A stretch of 64,000 bases of DNA from Haloimpatiens sp042688525. GTDB taxonomy: Bacteria > Bacillota > Clostridia > Clostridiales > Clostridiaceae. The stretch spans positions 1,860,001 through 1,924,000 of the forward strand of contig NZ_JBHWAB010000001.1 of the NCBI RefSeq assembly GCF_042688525.2, given 5' to 3'. Both the position numbers and the translations under genes were made by a program. The notes under the pieces were generated by a model, which was given only the letters and a program-made list of their open reading frames with translations, made no database searches and had not been told where the DNA came from. Position 1 is the first letter of the stretch. Every line of letters begins with the position of its first letter. Shown one piece after another: positions 1-8,364 of this stretch.

Positions 1-58
1 TTAGTATTTCTGATGATATGATAATAAAAAAAATAAATATTAAGAGATTGATATAAAA

Positions 59-86
59 GACTTGCTAAACAGCAAGTTTTTTGTAT
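59..86 (+). terminator. Intrinsic terminator of a gene left of the window
   Basis: A 6-bp stem (CTTGCT/AGCAAG) with a four-base loop is followed directly by six T. It would end a plus-strand transcript that enters from the left edge. Bases 1-58 show no gene. Confidence 0.7.
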
Positions 87-188
87 TTCTATGTAGAAAT
101 ATTGTGTTCAGTTTTTGAAAATTAAATCGAAACTAATTAATGGGTAACTTTATATAATGATTAGTATACTGAAAGGAGCAGTTTAGTA

Positions 189-1259
189 ATGGACAGAACA
201 AATTTTATTAAAAATTATAAAAGGAGATGGAAGTATAGAGGTATAGCATTAGCAGCTTGTATAATTATGATTATTACAACTGCAATAGCAGGAGTATACG
301 TATACTGCAATAATGAAAATAATCCATTTGTAGTTCAGAATTTTGAAGATTATAAAAAAGCTCTTGATGAAGATAAATATATACAAATTTCATCAGATAA
401 ACTATATGATTTACATGTTGATGTAGTTACAACAAGAAAAAAATTTGGAATATCAGTTTTTAAGAGTGTAAAATCAAAATGTGTGGCTATAAAATTAGAG
501 CCTTTTATATTAGCTGTAGAACTTCCTAACAAAGATTTTGAAAAGTTTATGTCTCAAGAAAAAGAAACATATGTATTAAAAGGAAAATTAGTTGAACTTA
601 AAGATAAGGACTTAGAAACTTTAAAGAGTGCTATAAAAGATAATTATTCTCTTTCAGGAGGAGCGCAAATGCAGCCATATCTTCAATATTTAAAATGTGA
701 AACTCCAATGAATACAGCTGCATTATTCTTTGTATTGTCAGGTTTATTATTGATTTGTATTGTAGTTCTTTACACACGTGTTATGAAAAAAAATACTATA
801 GCATTAAAAAGTCTTAAAAATTTTTCAAATGAAGATTTTGAAAGAACCTGTTATAAAATTGACCAAGAATTAAATTCATCAAATACGTATAAAAATGGAC
901 CTATTTCAATAACAGAAAATTATGTAGTTGTACAAACTCAACAAATTGTATTTGCACTTCCACTTAGAGAATTAATGTGGGTATATAAAGAAAATATAAA
1001 AAATAAAATATTTTTTGTTATTCCTGTATGTAAAACTAATAGATTAACATTTGTTTTCTCAGATAAAAATACTTATACTGTTGATTTATACAGAAGTGAA
1101 AAAGTAATTGATGAAGTTATCGAATATATTTCTAAGAATTGCAAAACATGCTTTGTAGGATATACAGAAGAGCTTAACAATTTATTCAAAAAAGATTGTG
1201 ACGAATTTATGTTTAAATGGAGATGTCACAAGGAAAATTCAACAAATATGAATATGTAA
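189..1259 (+). CDS. Unknown two-pass membrane protein
   Basis: 356 residues; I do not recognise a characterised family. A hydrophobic segment at about residues 18-40 follows a basic N-terminus, and a second lies at about 175-197. The roughly 130 residues between them would lie outside the cell and the C-terminal 160 residues inside. The C-terminal part has short beta-like stretches resembling small PH-like or YcxB-type membrane-associated domains, but this is only an impression. The ATG is preceded by AAAGGAG about 10 bases upstream. It is a single-gene unit, ended by the hairpin at 1266. Function unknown. Confidence 0.75.
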   Translation: MDRTNFIKNYKRRWKYRGIALAACIIMIITTAIAGVYVYCNNENNPFVVQNFEDYKKALDEDKYIQISSDKLYDLHVDVVTTRKKFGISVFKSVKSKCVAIKLEPFILAVELPNKDFEKFMSQEKETYVLKGKLVELKDKDLETLKSAIKDNYSLSGGAQMQPYLQYLKCETPMNTAALFFVLSGLLLICIVVLYTRVMKKNTIALKSLKNFSNEDFERTCYKIDQELNSSNTYKNGPISITENYVVVQTQQIVFALPLRELMWVYKENIKNKIFFVIPVCKTNRLTFVFSDKNTYTVDLYRSEKVIDEVIEYISKNCKTCFVGYTEELNNLFKKDCDEFMFKWRCHKENSTNMNM

Positions 1260-1265
1260 GAAGTT

Positions 1266-1314
1266 AAAAAGGTTAAAGTATATGAATTTTATTCAATACT
1301 TTAACCTTTTTATT
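1266..1314. terminator. Bidirectional intrinsic terminator
   Basis: A long stem (AAAAGGTTAAAGTAT paired with its complement) has A-runs on one side and T-runs on the other. It lies between two convergent genes and can end both. Confidence 0.8.
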
Positions 1315-1809
1315 TTAGTCTCTTTGAATTGATTTCATTTCTCGAACAATATCTATATATCTTTGTGAGACTTCAGGACATACAGTTAATATACTATCTA
1401 TTATATAATCAATATTGCTGTCGTCTACTTTTTTTGCTCTACAATCTTCATCAAGAATTATTTCTTCACTATTTAAAGAATTATAAATTTCATTTACAAG
1501 TGGAACCTTCATAACTTCGTTACTTTCTGTGCATTCATCTGAAAAATATAGCATTTCATCATTTACTATGAATTTTCCATATACATGTTCCTTTTTACAT
1601 TTACTTGAACCATTTCCTGAAACACAGTCATACTTAGTATGTTCTACATGTTTTAAATCGAACTTGTTATCATTTTGTACTCTTGTTAAAACACATCTTA
1701 CTTCAAGATCTAATAATCTTTTCTTTATATCTTCAGAAAAATCCTTACCATAATCTGAAATAAGACGTTTTATAGATATTGTTCTTTTTATTCTATAATT
1801 TTTTTTCAA
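1315..1809 (-). CDS. Hypothetical cytoplasmic protein
   Basis: 164 residues, charged, with no signal peptide or membrane segment. It holds two cysteine pairs in its middle (a C-x7-C-type arrangement near residues 60-70, then C near 92), but no recognised zinc motif. The start is TTG with AAAAGGAG about 11 bases upstream. It is monocistronic and convergent with the preceding membrane protein. I do not recognise a family and assign no function. Confidence 0.6.
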   Translation of the reverse strand: MKKNYRIKRTISIKRLISDYGKDFSEDIKKRLLDLEVRCVLTRVQNDNKFDLKHVEHTKYDCVSGNGSSKCKKEHVYGKFIVNDEMLYFSDECTESNEVMKVPLVNEIYNSLNSEEIILDEDCRAKKVDDSNIDYIIDSILTVCPEVSQRYIDIVREMKSIQRD

Positions 1810-1930
1810 TCTAAATCTTCTCCTTTTTATAAATTTTTTTATGTGTCATGCGAAAATTTAGGATATATATCCATAAATTGAAATTATATTAAATTAATTA
1901 CTTTAAAAATATGTTTATGAAATTAACATA

Positions 1931-1962
1931 ATATAAAAAACCACCTTTAATAAAAGTGGTAA
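1931..1962 (-). terminator. Orphan terminator-like hairpin
   Basis: On the minus strand a 7-bp stem (CCACTTT/AAAGGTGG) is followed by TTTTTTATA. No minus-strand gene reads into it, so its role is unclear. The rest of 1810-2228 is AT-rich with no gene visible. Confidence 0.4.
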
Positions 1963-2228
1963 AATATATGTTATGCATAATAATATTAAAACTTATGATG
2001 TCATTATATAAAGTTCCTAAGAAATTGAATATTAAATTTTTATAACAACATTATATTCTATTATACCAGAATGATTAAAAATTATCAAAAAAATTACCAT
2101 TCAAAAGATTTAAAAAACAATTTAAGGATATAAATCATTATTTTGTAATAAAGAGAGTTTATGGTTGATTTCAAATATAATTAAGATATTATTGAAAATT
2201 TGTTAGAGTGGTATTATAATTAAAATTA

Positions 2229-2370
2229 ATTCTCAGGGTAGGGTGAAATTCCCAATCGGCGGTAAGTATGTAATGTACATACAAGCCCGCAAGCGTTTGT
2301 TATATTTAGCAAAGTCAGCAGATTTGGTTAAAATCCAAGGCCGACGGTAAAGTCCGGATGAGAGAGAATG
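2229..2370 (+). ncRNA. FMN riboswitch (RFN element)
   Basis: The conserved FMN aptamer blocks are present in order: TCTCAGGGTAGGGTGAAATT from 2231, then CCCAATCGGCGGTA, a variable hairpin, AGCCCGCAAGC, GCAGATTTGGT with AATCCAAGGCCGACGGTAAAG, and closing GGATGAGAGAGA. This class binds FMN and usually represses riboflavin synthesis or transport genes. Here the next gene is a sugar kinase. No T-rich terminator follows. Instead 2447-2454 can pair with the 3' side of P1 (2357-2364), and 2445-2449 can pair with the kinase Shine-Dalgarno (2482-2486), which suggests translational control. Confidence 0.95.
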
Positions 2371-2492
2371 AAATGGTTTGTTATATGTCTATTTGTTATT
2401 ATACAAATTTATTTTTTGTAGATATTTCTACCATATACATTTCTACCTCTCATCATAATACCTGATGAAAATATCATTTTGGAGGTTTTATG

Positions 2493-4067
2493 ATGAATCA
2501 GTCATTATTATCAAAATTCAGTAAATCCCATGAAAGAACTTTAGAAAGCTCAGTTAAAGAAAAATATTATCTTGGATTTGATGCTGGAACTCAAAGTGTT
2601 AAAGTTGCAGTTTATGATCAAAATATGACATGTGTAGCAAAGGCTAGTAATAAGACAACAATAGATTCGCCTAAAGCAGGTTGGGTTAACATGGATGCTG
2701 ATGAATACTTTGAACTTGCTAAAAAAGGTATGTGTGATTGTATAAAACAATTAAAAAAGAAAAATATATCAACTAAATTAATTAGAGCAATAATGGGAGA
2801 TGGAATTATATGTGGCATTGTAGGAGTTGATGAAGAAGGAAAAGCAATAACTCCATATATAAATTATTTAGATTCTAGGACTCAGAGTGATGTTGATTAT
2901 ATTAATAATTTAAATTTATCAATATGGGGAGAGGAAACGGGCAATCCTGAAGCTAGTTGTATGTTTCCAGCTATGCATGCAAGATGGTTTTTATGTAATG
3001 ATGAAAACTTTAGAAAAAAAGGAGCAAAATTTATGCATAATGCGCCATATATACTTTCTAGATTAGCAGGACTTACTAGTAAAGATGCTTTTGTAGATTG
3101 GGGAACTATGTCTGGTTGGGGATTAGGATATCATGTTCATGAAAAAGAATGGTCAGATAGACAATTGAAAATTTTAGGAATAGATAAAAAGTATTTACCT
3201 AAAATCGTAAAACCATGGGATATAATCGGAAAACTATCTGAAGATATAGCAAAAGAAGTTGGTCTTGAAGCAGGAATACCAATATGTGCAGGTGCTGGAG
3301 ATACAATGCAATCAATGCTTGGAAGTGGAGTTTCTGAACCTGGTAAAGCAGTAGATGTTGCAGGGACATGTGCAATGTTTTGTGTTTCTACAGATGAAAT
3401 TATTCCAGAATTAAGTAAAAAGGGAAATGGTTTAATATTTAATTCAGGAACATTAGAAGATACTTACTTTTATTGGGGTTTTGTGAGAACAGGAGGATTA
3501 TCTTTGAGATGGTTTAAAGATAATATTTGTAAAAATCAGGATGATAAATATTATGAAGTATTAAGTGAAGAAGCAAAAAAAGTAGAACCAGGTTGCAGAG
3601 GTATATTTTTCTTACCATATTTAACTGGGGGATATGGGGAGTATTCTAATGTTAAAGCCTGTTTTTTAAATATGAATTTAGATACAGATCAATATGTGAT
3701 GTGGAGGGCGGTTTTAGAAGCTATAGCTTATGATTATTTAGAAGTAATAAATACATATAGGAATAAGGGTATTAATATAGATAGAATTACAATTACAGAG
3801 GGTGGAAGTAGAAATGAATTATGGAATCAAATTAAAGCAGACATACTGGATAGTGAAGTTATAACATTAGAAACAGCAGGCGGGGCAATTGTTACAGATT
3901 GTATAATAGGATCTTATGCCATAGGAGATATTAGTGATTTAAAAATGGCTTTAAATAGTAGTATAAAAATTGCTAATAGGTATATTCCTAAATCAATTAA
4001 TACTAATTTTTATAAAAAACAGTACAAGCTTAAAAACGATATTTTGAATGTGCTTAAAAAAATTTAA
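2493..4067 (+). CDS. FGGY-family carbohydrate kinase (xylulokinase-like)
   Basis: About 524 residues, the normal length for xylulokinase/ribulokinase-type FGGY kinases, which phosphorylate a pentose or related sugar with ATP in the cytoplasm. Visible motifs are the N-terminal phosphate loop GFDAGTQSVKVAVYD (about 29-43), the substrate-binding PxxHxRW-like stretch near 165, the catalytic Asp in AGAGDTMQSML (about 271), and the C-terminal ATP-binding ITEGGSRNELWNQ with TAGGAIVTD. The N-terminus carries about 25 extra residues. Two ATG codons are adjacent; the second is 7 bases from GGAGG and is preferred. It is the only gene directly behind the FMN riboswitch and has its own terminator. The sugar cannot be told from sequence; ribulose or xylulose would connect to ribulose-5-phosphate, a riboflavin precursor. 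Confidence 0.85.
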   Translation: MNQSLLSKFSKSHERTLESSVKEKYYLGFDAGTQSVKVAVYDQNMTCVAKASNKTTIDSPKAGWVNMDADEYFELAKKGMCDCIKQLKKKNISTKLIRAIMGDGIICGIVGVDEEGKAITPYINYLDSRTQSDVDYINNLNLSIWGEETGNPEASCMFPAMHARWFLCNDENFRKKGAKFMHNAPYILSRLAGLTSKDAFVDWGTMSGWGLGYHVHEKEWSDRQLKILGIDKKYLPKIVKPWDIIGKLSEDIAKEVGLEAGIPICAGAGDTMQSMLGSGVSEPGKAVDVAGTCAMFCVSTDEIIPELSKKGNGLIFNSGTLEDTYFYWGFVRTGGLSLRWFKDNICKNQDDKYYEVLSEEAKKVEPGCRGIFFLPYLTGGYGEYSNVKACFLNMNLDTDQYVMWRAVLEAIAYDYLEVINTYRNKGINIDRITITEGGSRNELWNQIKADILDSEVITLETAGGAIVTDCIIGSYAIGDISDLKMALNSSIKIANRYIPKSINTNFYKKQYKLKNDILNVLKKI

Positions 4068-4105
4068 AGAAGTTAATTTAATAGTTTTTTAATGGTTAAA
4101 ATTAA

Positions 4106-4136
4106 GGCTTCAGACTTATGGTCTGAAGTCTTTGTT
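4106..4136 (+). terminator. Intrinsic terminator after the FGGY kinase
   Basis: A 10-bp stem (GGCTTCAGAC/GTCTGAAGTC) with a five-base loop is followed by TTTGTTATT. It separates the riboswitch-kinase unit from the TetR operon. Confidence 0.75.
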
Positions 4137-4186
4137 ATTATTAAAGAAATTTCTTTAATTGATATTTATAATTATATATGTTAAAA

Positions 4187-4227
4187 TTTATTTAACACTG
4201 TTAAATAAATTAACACTATTAAATAAA
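4187..4227 (+). promoter_or_regulatory. Tandem TetR operator candidate
   Basis: A near-perfect inverted repeat with half sites TTTATTTAA and TTAAATAAA around CACTG (4187-4209) is followed by an overlapping degenerate copy with AACACTATT (about 4207-4227). It lies about 65-100 bp before the tetR start, where an autoregulatory operator is expected. Its core TAACACTGTTA recurs in the operator at 31678. Confidence 0.6.
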
Positions 4228-4289
4228 CTATTACAATCTTATTTGGTTAGATTAAATAATTAAAAATTTATATATTAAGGAGAAGTAAA

Positions 4290-4904
4290 ATGAGTATAAA
4301 AATGCGTAGAGAAAGAGAAAAGGATGAAATGAGAAAGCTTATTTTAGAAGCTGCTAATGAAATCATAAAAGAAGAGGGAATGAGTAAATTATCAGTAAGA
4401 AAAATAGCTAAAAAAATAGATTACTCAGCACCTATTGTGTATCACTATTTCAAAAATAAAGAAGATATAATAAATACTATCATGCGAAAAGGGTATAAAA
4501 ATATTTTAAAGGAGTTAGTTTCTTCTCAAGATACATGTAAAGACCCTAAAGAAAATTTAGAAAAAGGAATAAGAAAATATATTAATATATCTCTAGAAAC
4601 TTCTGAAGAATATAAATCTATTCTTTTAAATAGTTCAAAGGAAGTGTTAGAGCATACTGCTGTGCTTTTTAAAGGAGCATCTTTGCAAAGAACCGCTGTA
4701 GGTATGTTGTGTAAATGTGTAAAAGATATCTTTGAAAGTGAAAATAGAGACACTGATGATACAATTATTGAATTAAGAGCACAAGTTATATGGGTTTCTA
4801 TGTTTGGACTTATTATAAGACTTATTGTTGAAAAAGATATTGATGAAAATCAAAAGCAAATTCTTGTTGATTCATTAATAGACTATGTAATTAGAGGTAT
4901 TTAA
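4290..4904 (+). CDS. TetR/AcrR-family transcriptional regulator
   Basis: 204 residues, a typical length. The N-terminal helix-turn-helix covers about residues 12-60, with the TetR signature LSVRKIAKKIDYSAPIVYHY followed by FKNKEDII. The remainder is the helical ligand-binding/dimer domain, whose ligand is unknown. GGAG lies 8 bases before the ATG. It is first in an apparent operon with an FMN-binding protein, a flavodoxin-like protein, a peptidase and an epimerase-like gene, with gaps of 60, 25, 30 and 49 bases. The palindromes upstream suggest autoregulation. Confidence 0.9.
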   Translation: MSIKMRREREKDEMRKLILEAANEIIKEEGMSKLSVRKIAKKIDYSAPIVYHYFKNKEDIINTIMRKGYKNILKELVSSQDTCKDPKENLEKGIRKYINISLETSEEYKSILLNSSKEVLEHTAVLFKGASLQRTAVGMLCKCVKDIFESENRDTDDTIIELRAQVIWVSMFGLIIRLIVEKDIDENQKQILVDSLIDYVIRGI

Positions 4905-4964
4905 AAATACAATTAAAATATATGAATATCAAAAAAATATAATACAAGGATTGGAAGTGGATAT

Positions 4965-5342
4965 ATGAAAAAGAAATTAAAAATATTAATAATTGTTATA
5001 TTTATAATTTTAGTTGGAGTATTTTTTTATATAAAATCTATAGATGTACCTACTATCAATATAAATAATGTAGAACTTACAAATGTTTCTGATGGTTCTT
5101 ATATTGGAGAGTATAAAACAAAGTTAGTTAAAGCAGTAGTAAAAGTTAATGTTGAAGATAAAAAAATAACATCAATTGATATTATGGAGCATAAGTGTGG
5201 ATTGGGAAAAAAAGCAGAAAAGATAACTAAAGAAATAGAAAAATCACAATCTCTTGATGTGGATTTGATTAGTGGAGCAACGTTATCTAGTAAAGTAATT
5301 CTAAAAGCAGTTCAAAACGCTATAAATAAGGGAATGAAATAA
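4965..5342 (+). CDS. Membrane-anchored FMN-binding domain protein
   Basis: 125 residues. One N-terminal membrane helix (about 5-24) precedes a single FMN_bind domain. The motif D100-L-I-S-G-A-T106 followed by LSS matches the flavinylation site in which ApbE links FMN through a phosphoester to the Thr, so the domain is likely extracytoplasmic and carries covalent FMN. Such proteins pass electrons outside the membrane, as RnfG/NqrC-like or small reductase partners. No apbE is in the window. It sits between tetR and a flavodoxin-like gene, which suggests a small redox module. Confidence 0.85.
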   Translation: MKKKLKILIIVIFIILVGVFFYIKSIDVPTININNVELTNVSDGSYIGEYKTKLVKAVVKVNVEDKKITSIDIMEHKCGLGKKAEKITKEIEKSQSLDVDLISGATLSSKVILKAVQNAINKGMK

Positions 5343-5367
5343 ACAATATTGAAATGGGGGATTTAAA

Positions 5368-5844
5368 ATGAAAAGTATAATAATTTATGCAACTAAATGC
5401 GGCAGTACTGAGAAAGCAGCTAAAATGTTGAAAAAAAATATGAAAGGGGAAGTAGATTTAATAAATATTATGAAAGAGAATGTTCCAGATATTAAATGTT
5501 ATGATAATATTATACTTGGAGCATCAGTATATGCAGGAAATATACAAAAGAAATTAGTAAACTATATAAATGAAAATTTAGATATTATTTTGAAAAAAAG
5601 AATTGGTTTATTTATATGTGCAGCACAGTCAGATGAAAAAGAAATAGAAAAATATCTTAGAGAACTTTTTAACCCTGAATTATACAATAATGCACTATGT
5701 GCTGATACATTTGGTTATGAAATACATTTTGAAAAATTGAATTTCATAGAAAGATTTATAATAAAAAGAGTTAAAAAAACAAGAGATAATGTATATGAGT
5801 TAAAAGATGAAAGTATTAAAAAATTTGGGGAAAAGATGTGTTAA
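5368..5844 (+). CDS. Flavodoxin-domain protein (HemG-like subgroup)
   Basis: 158 residues. The start KSIIIYATKCGSTEKAA has the flavodoxin phosphate-binding pattern (T-x-x-G-S-T), and ILGASVYAGNIQ is the second FMN-contacting loop. It resembles the flavodoxin domain used by menaquinone-dependent protoporphyrinogen oxidase and by clostridial flavodoxin-like proteins. Soluble and FMN-binding, it probably transfers electrons or reduces quinones. A GGGGG ribosome site lies 8 bases before the ATG. The neighbouring FMN_bind protein suggests they work together. The partner and true substrate are unknown. Confidence 0.8.
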   Translation: MKSIIIYATKCGSTEKAAKMLKKNMKGEVDLINIMKENVPDIKCYDNIILGASVYAGNIQKKLVNYINENLDIILKKRIGLFICAAQSDEKEIEKYLRELFNPELYNNALCADTFGYEIHFEKLNFIERFIIKRVKKTRDNVYELKDESIKKFGEKMC

Positions 5845-5874
5845 ACATAAAGACACTAAAAGGGGGATATTCAA

Positions 5875-6909
5875 ATGACAAAAAATAGAATACGTGATTA
5901 TGGTATAAATATAGGAATATTGAAGACGGGAAAAAATAATAGTATTACAGATGTAAAAGGAGTAAAGGTAGGTCACTGTACTTTAAATGATGGTGACATA
6001 AAAACTGGTGTTACAGCAGTTATTCCTCATGAAGGAAATATTTTTAGAGAAAAGCTTATAGCAGCAGCACATGTTATTAATGGATTTGGTAAAACAACAG
6101 GTATAATACAAATAAATGAGTTAGGTACATTAGAAACACCTATTATACTTACAAATACCTTAAGTGTAGGGTGTGCAAGTGAAGCGCTTGTGGAATATAT
6201 GCTTAAAAATAATGCTGATATTGGAGTTACAACAGGTACTGTAAATCCTGTTGTGTGTGAATGCAATGATGGTTATTTAAATGATATAAGGGGAATGCAT
6301 GTGAAAAAAGAGCATGTTTTAGAAAGTATTAGGAGTGCAGATGTTTTATTTGAAGAGGGAGCAGTTGGAGCAGGAACTGGAATGTCATGTTATGAGTTAA
6401 AAGGGGGAATAGGTACAGCTTCAAGAATAATTGAGATAGGAAATAATACTTATACATTAGGAGTATTGGTATTAACTAATTTTGGATTAAAGCAAGATTT
6501 AATTGTAGATGGAACAAAAGTTGGTAGAACAATTGATAGTTCAATACCTAAGAATGAAAGTGAGAAGGGTTCGTGTATCATAATAGTTGCAACAGATATA
6601 CCTCTGTTACACAGACAGCTTAGGAGAGTTTGTAAAAGAACATCAATAGGTTTAGGAAGAACCGGTTCATTTATGGGAAATGGAAGTGGCGAAATTGTTA
6701 TAGGTTTCAGTACTGCTAATAAAATAAACCATTATGACAGTGAAGATGTAATGAATATAAAAGTAATAAGGGATGATAAAATAAATACTGTATTTAGAGC
6801 AGTAATAGAATCAACTGAAGAAGCAGTGCTAAATTCCTTGATTTGTGCAGAAACTACAAAAGGAAGAGATGGACATGTTAGGTACTCATTAAAAGAATAT
6901 AAGATTTAA
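5875..6909 (+). CDS. P1-family peptidase (DmpA-like aminopeptidase)
   Basis: 344 residues, normal for the DmpA/P1 family of N-terminal-nucleophile aminopeptidases, which self-cleave before a Ser and release N-terminal residues from small peptides or amides. Family features are NSITDVKGVKVGHCT near the start, the GVTAVIPHEG and GFGKTTGI segments, TGTVNPVVCECNDG, GAVGAGTGMSC, and the Gly-Ser at about residue 233 (EKGSCIIIVATD) as the expected autocleavage and nucleophile site. It lies in the tetR operon after the flavodoxin-like gene. The substrate is unknown. Confidence 0.9.
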   Translation: MTKNRIRDYGINIGILKTGKNNSITDVKGVKVGHCTLNDGDIKTGVTAVIPHEGNIFREKLIAAAHVINGFGKTTGIIQINELGTLETPIILTNTLSVGCASEALVEYMLKNNADIGVTTGTVNPVVCECNDGYLNDIRGMHVKKEHVLESIRSADVLFEEGAVGAGTGMSCYELKGGIGTASRIIEIGNNTYTLGVLVLTNFGLKQDLIVDGTKVGRTIDSSIPKNESEKGSCIIIVATDIPLLHRQLRRVCKRTSIGLGRTGSFMGNGSGEIVIGFSTANKINHYDSEDVMNIKVIRDDKINTVFRAVIESTEEAVLNSLICAETTKGRDGHVRYSLKEYKI

Positions 6910-6958
6910 GAGAGGCTAATTTATGAAAAAATAAACTTATTTGAGGAGAGAAAAATAC

Positions 6959-7840
6959 ATGATTACAAAATTAGAAAACGAATTGTTAGAAATTTTAGCG
7001 GATACAAATGGAGCTGAACTTATTAGTATAAAAGACAAAAAAGATAATATTGAATGTTTATGGACTGCTGATCCTGACTATTGGAAAAGACATGCTCCTA
7101 TACTTTTTCCGATAGTTGGTAAAGTCAAAAATGACAAATATAGAATAGGAGAAAGGGAATTTACTCTTACTCAACATGGATTTGCAAGAGATCGTGAATT
7201 TGAGTTAATTGAAAAAGATAATTGTAAGATTATATATAGATTAAGAAGTAACACAGATAGTTTAAAAAAATATCCATACAAATTTGAGCTAGATGTAGAA
7301 TATAGTTTAAAACAAAACAATTTAGAAATAATCTATAAGGTTAGAAATATAGATGATCAAAGTATATATTTTTCTATAGGAGCACATCCAGGTTTTAATT
7401 GTCCTTTATTTGAAGATGAAAATATAGAAGATTATTATTTGGAATTTAATAAAAATGAAAATGCAAGTAGAGAAATTCTTCATCCAGATTTAGGTTTATA
7501 TACAAGAGAAAGTGAACTTGTTTTAAAAGATAGTAATATTTTGAAACTAAATAAAAAATTATTTAAGAATGATGCTTTAGTGTTTAAAAATTTAAATTCA
7601 AATAAAGTATCTTTAAAAAGCAACAAACACAGTAAAGTAATTACTATGGATTTTAAAGAATTTCCTTATTTAGGAATATGGTCAAAACCTAATGATGCAC
7701 CTTTTATATGTATAGAACCTTGGTTTGGACATGCTGATTTTATTGACTTTGATGGAGATTATAGAGAAAAGTCAGGTGTAATGAGTTTAGAAGTTGGAAA
7801 AGAATTTACATGTAGTTATAATGTATCAATAGAAAATTAA
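6959..7840 (+). CDS. Aldose 1-epimerase family protein (LacX-like)
   Basis: About 293 residues with a galactose-mutarotase beta-sandwich pattern: HAPILFPIVGKVKNDKYR, QHGFARDREF (the conserved His-Gly-Phe-Ala-Arg), FSIGAHPGFNCPL with the second His, and a late PWFGHAD. It probably interconverts sugar anomers or acts on a modified sugar. An in-frame TTG at 6941 would give six more residues, but it lies inside the GAGGAG ribosome site that serves the ATG at 6959, so the ATG is chosen. Last gene of the tetR operon. Confidence 0.85.
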   Translation: MITKLENELLEILADTNGAELISIKDKKDNIECLWTADPDYWKRHAPILFPIVGKVKNDKYRIGEREFTLTQHGFARDREFELIEKDNCKIIYRLRSNTDSLKKYPYKFELDVEYSLKQNNLEIIYKVRNIDDQSIYFSIGAHPGFNCPLFEDENIEDYYLEFNKNENASREILHPDLGLYTRESELVLKDSNILKLNKKLFKNDALVFKNLNSNKVSLKSNKHSKVITMDFKEFPYLGIWSKPNDAPFICIEPWFGHADFIDFDGDYREKSGVMSLEVGKEFTCSYNVSIEN

Positions 7841-7844
7841 ATAA

Positions 7845-7910
7845 CTCAACTTTTGGAGATAAAAAATAGCTGCTGCGGGAAATGAGATATTTTTCTGAAA
7901 CATTTTATTC
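7845..7910. repeat. Truncated copy of the 256-bp palindromic element
   Basis: This matches the outer arm of the full elements (CTCAACTTT, then AAAAAATAGCTGCTGCGGG and AAATGA-GATAT), then diverges. The other end and the centre are missing, so it is a decayed fragment. Confidence 0.7.
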
Positions 7911-7937
7911 TTTACCATAAGCGTATTGAGCAAAACA

Positions 7938-7983
7938 ATAAAAAGGTGTATAAGAACAGGAATTAATCTTATACACTTTTTAT
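7938..7983. terminator. Strong terminator hairpin between convergent genes
   Basis: AAAAAGGTGTATAAGA pairs with TCTTATACACTTTTTA across an 11-base loop. It can end the tetR operon and the minus-strand araC gene. Confidence 0.8.
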
Positions 7984-8034
7984 TTGTTGGCAATATACAG
8001 AGAGTGTTAAGTAAATATTTATATCATACATGTT

Positions 8035-8364
8035 TTATAAACCTTTCGATAATTCGCGATATTTTGTAGGCTGCAGTCCTGTACTTCTCTTAAAAAGTTC
8101 AGAAAAACGACCTGCACTTTTATAACCAACAATCAAAGCAATCTGTTTAATATCAAAATCAGTATTTGCCAATAAGTGTTCTGCCTGTCCCATTCTTCGA
8201 TTTTGAATGTATTCAGTAATGGTGCATTTATAAACATTTTTGAAAGTGGTTTTTAATTTGGTTGTTCCCATACAAGCTATTTTGGATAACTGATTTAGTG
8301 TTAAATTATAAGCATAGTGGTCATTGATGTAAGAAACAACATTTTCAATATGTTCAATATCCAT
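8035..8364 (-). CDS. AraC-family regulator, C-terminal DNA-binding part (downstream frame)
   Basis: 109 residues, almost exactly one AraC/XylS domain: helix-turn-helix 1 near LTLNQLSKIACMGTTKLKTT and helix-turn-helix 2 near IKQIALIVGYKSAGRFSEL, ending FKRSTGLQPTKYREL. No ribosome site precedes its first ATG, so it is unlikely to be translated alone. It continues the frame 8301..9023: adding one A to the A-tract at about 8394-8400 joins the two into an ordinary AraC protein of about 330 residues. Confidence 0.85.
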   Translation of the reverse strand: MDIEHIENVVSYINDHYAYNLTLNQLSKIACMGTTKLKTTFKNVYKCTITEYIQNRRMGQAEHLLANTDFDIKQIALIVGYKSAGRFSELFKRSTGLQPTKYRELSKGL

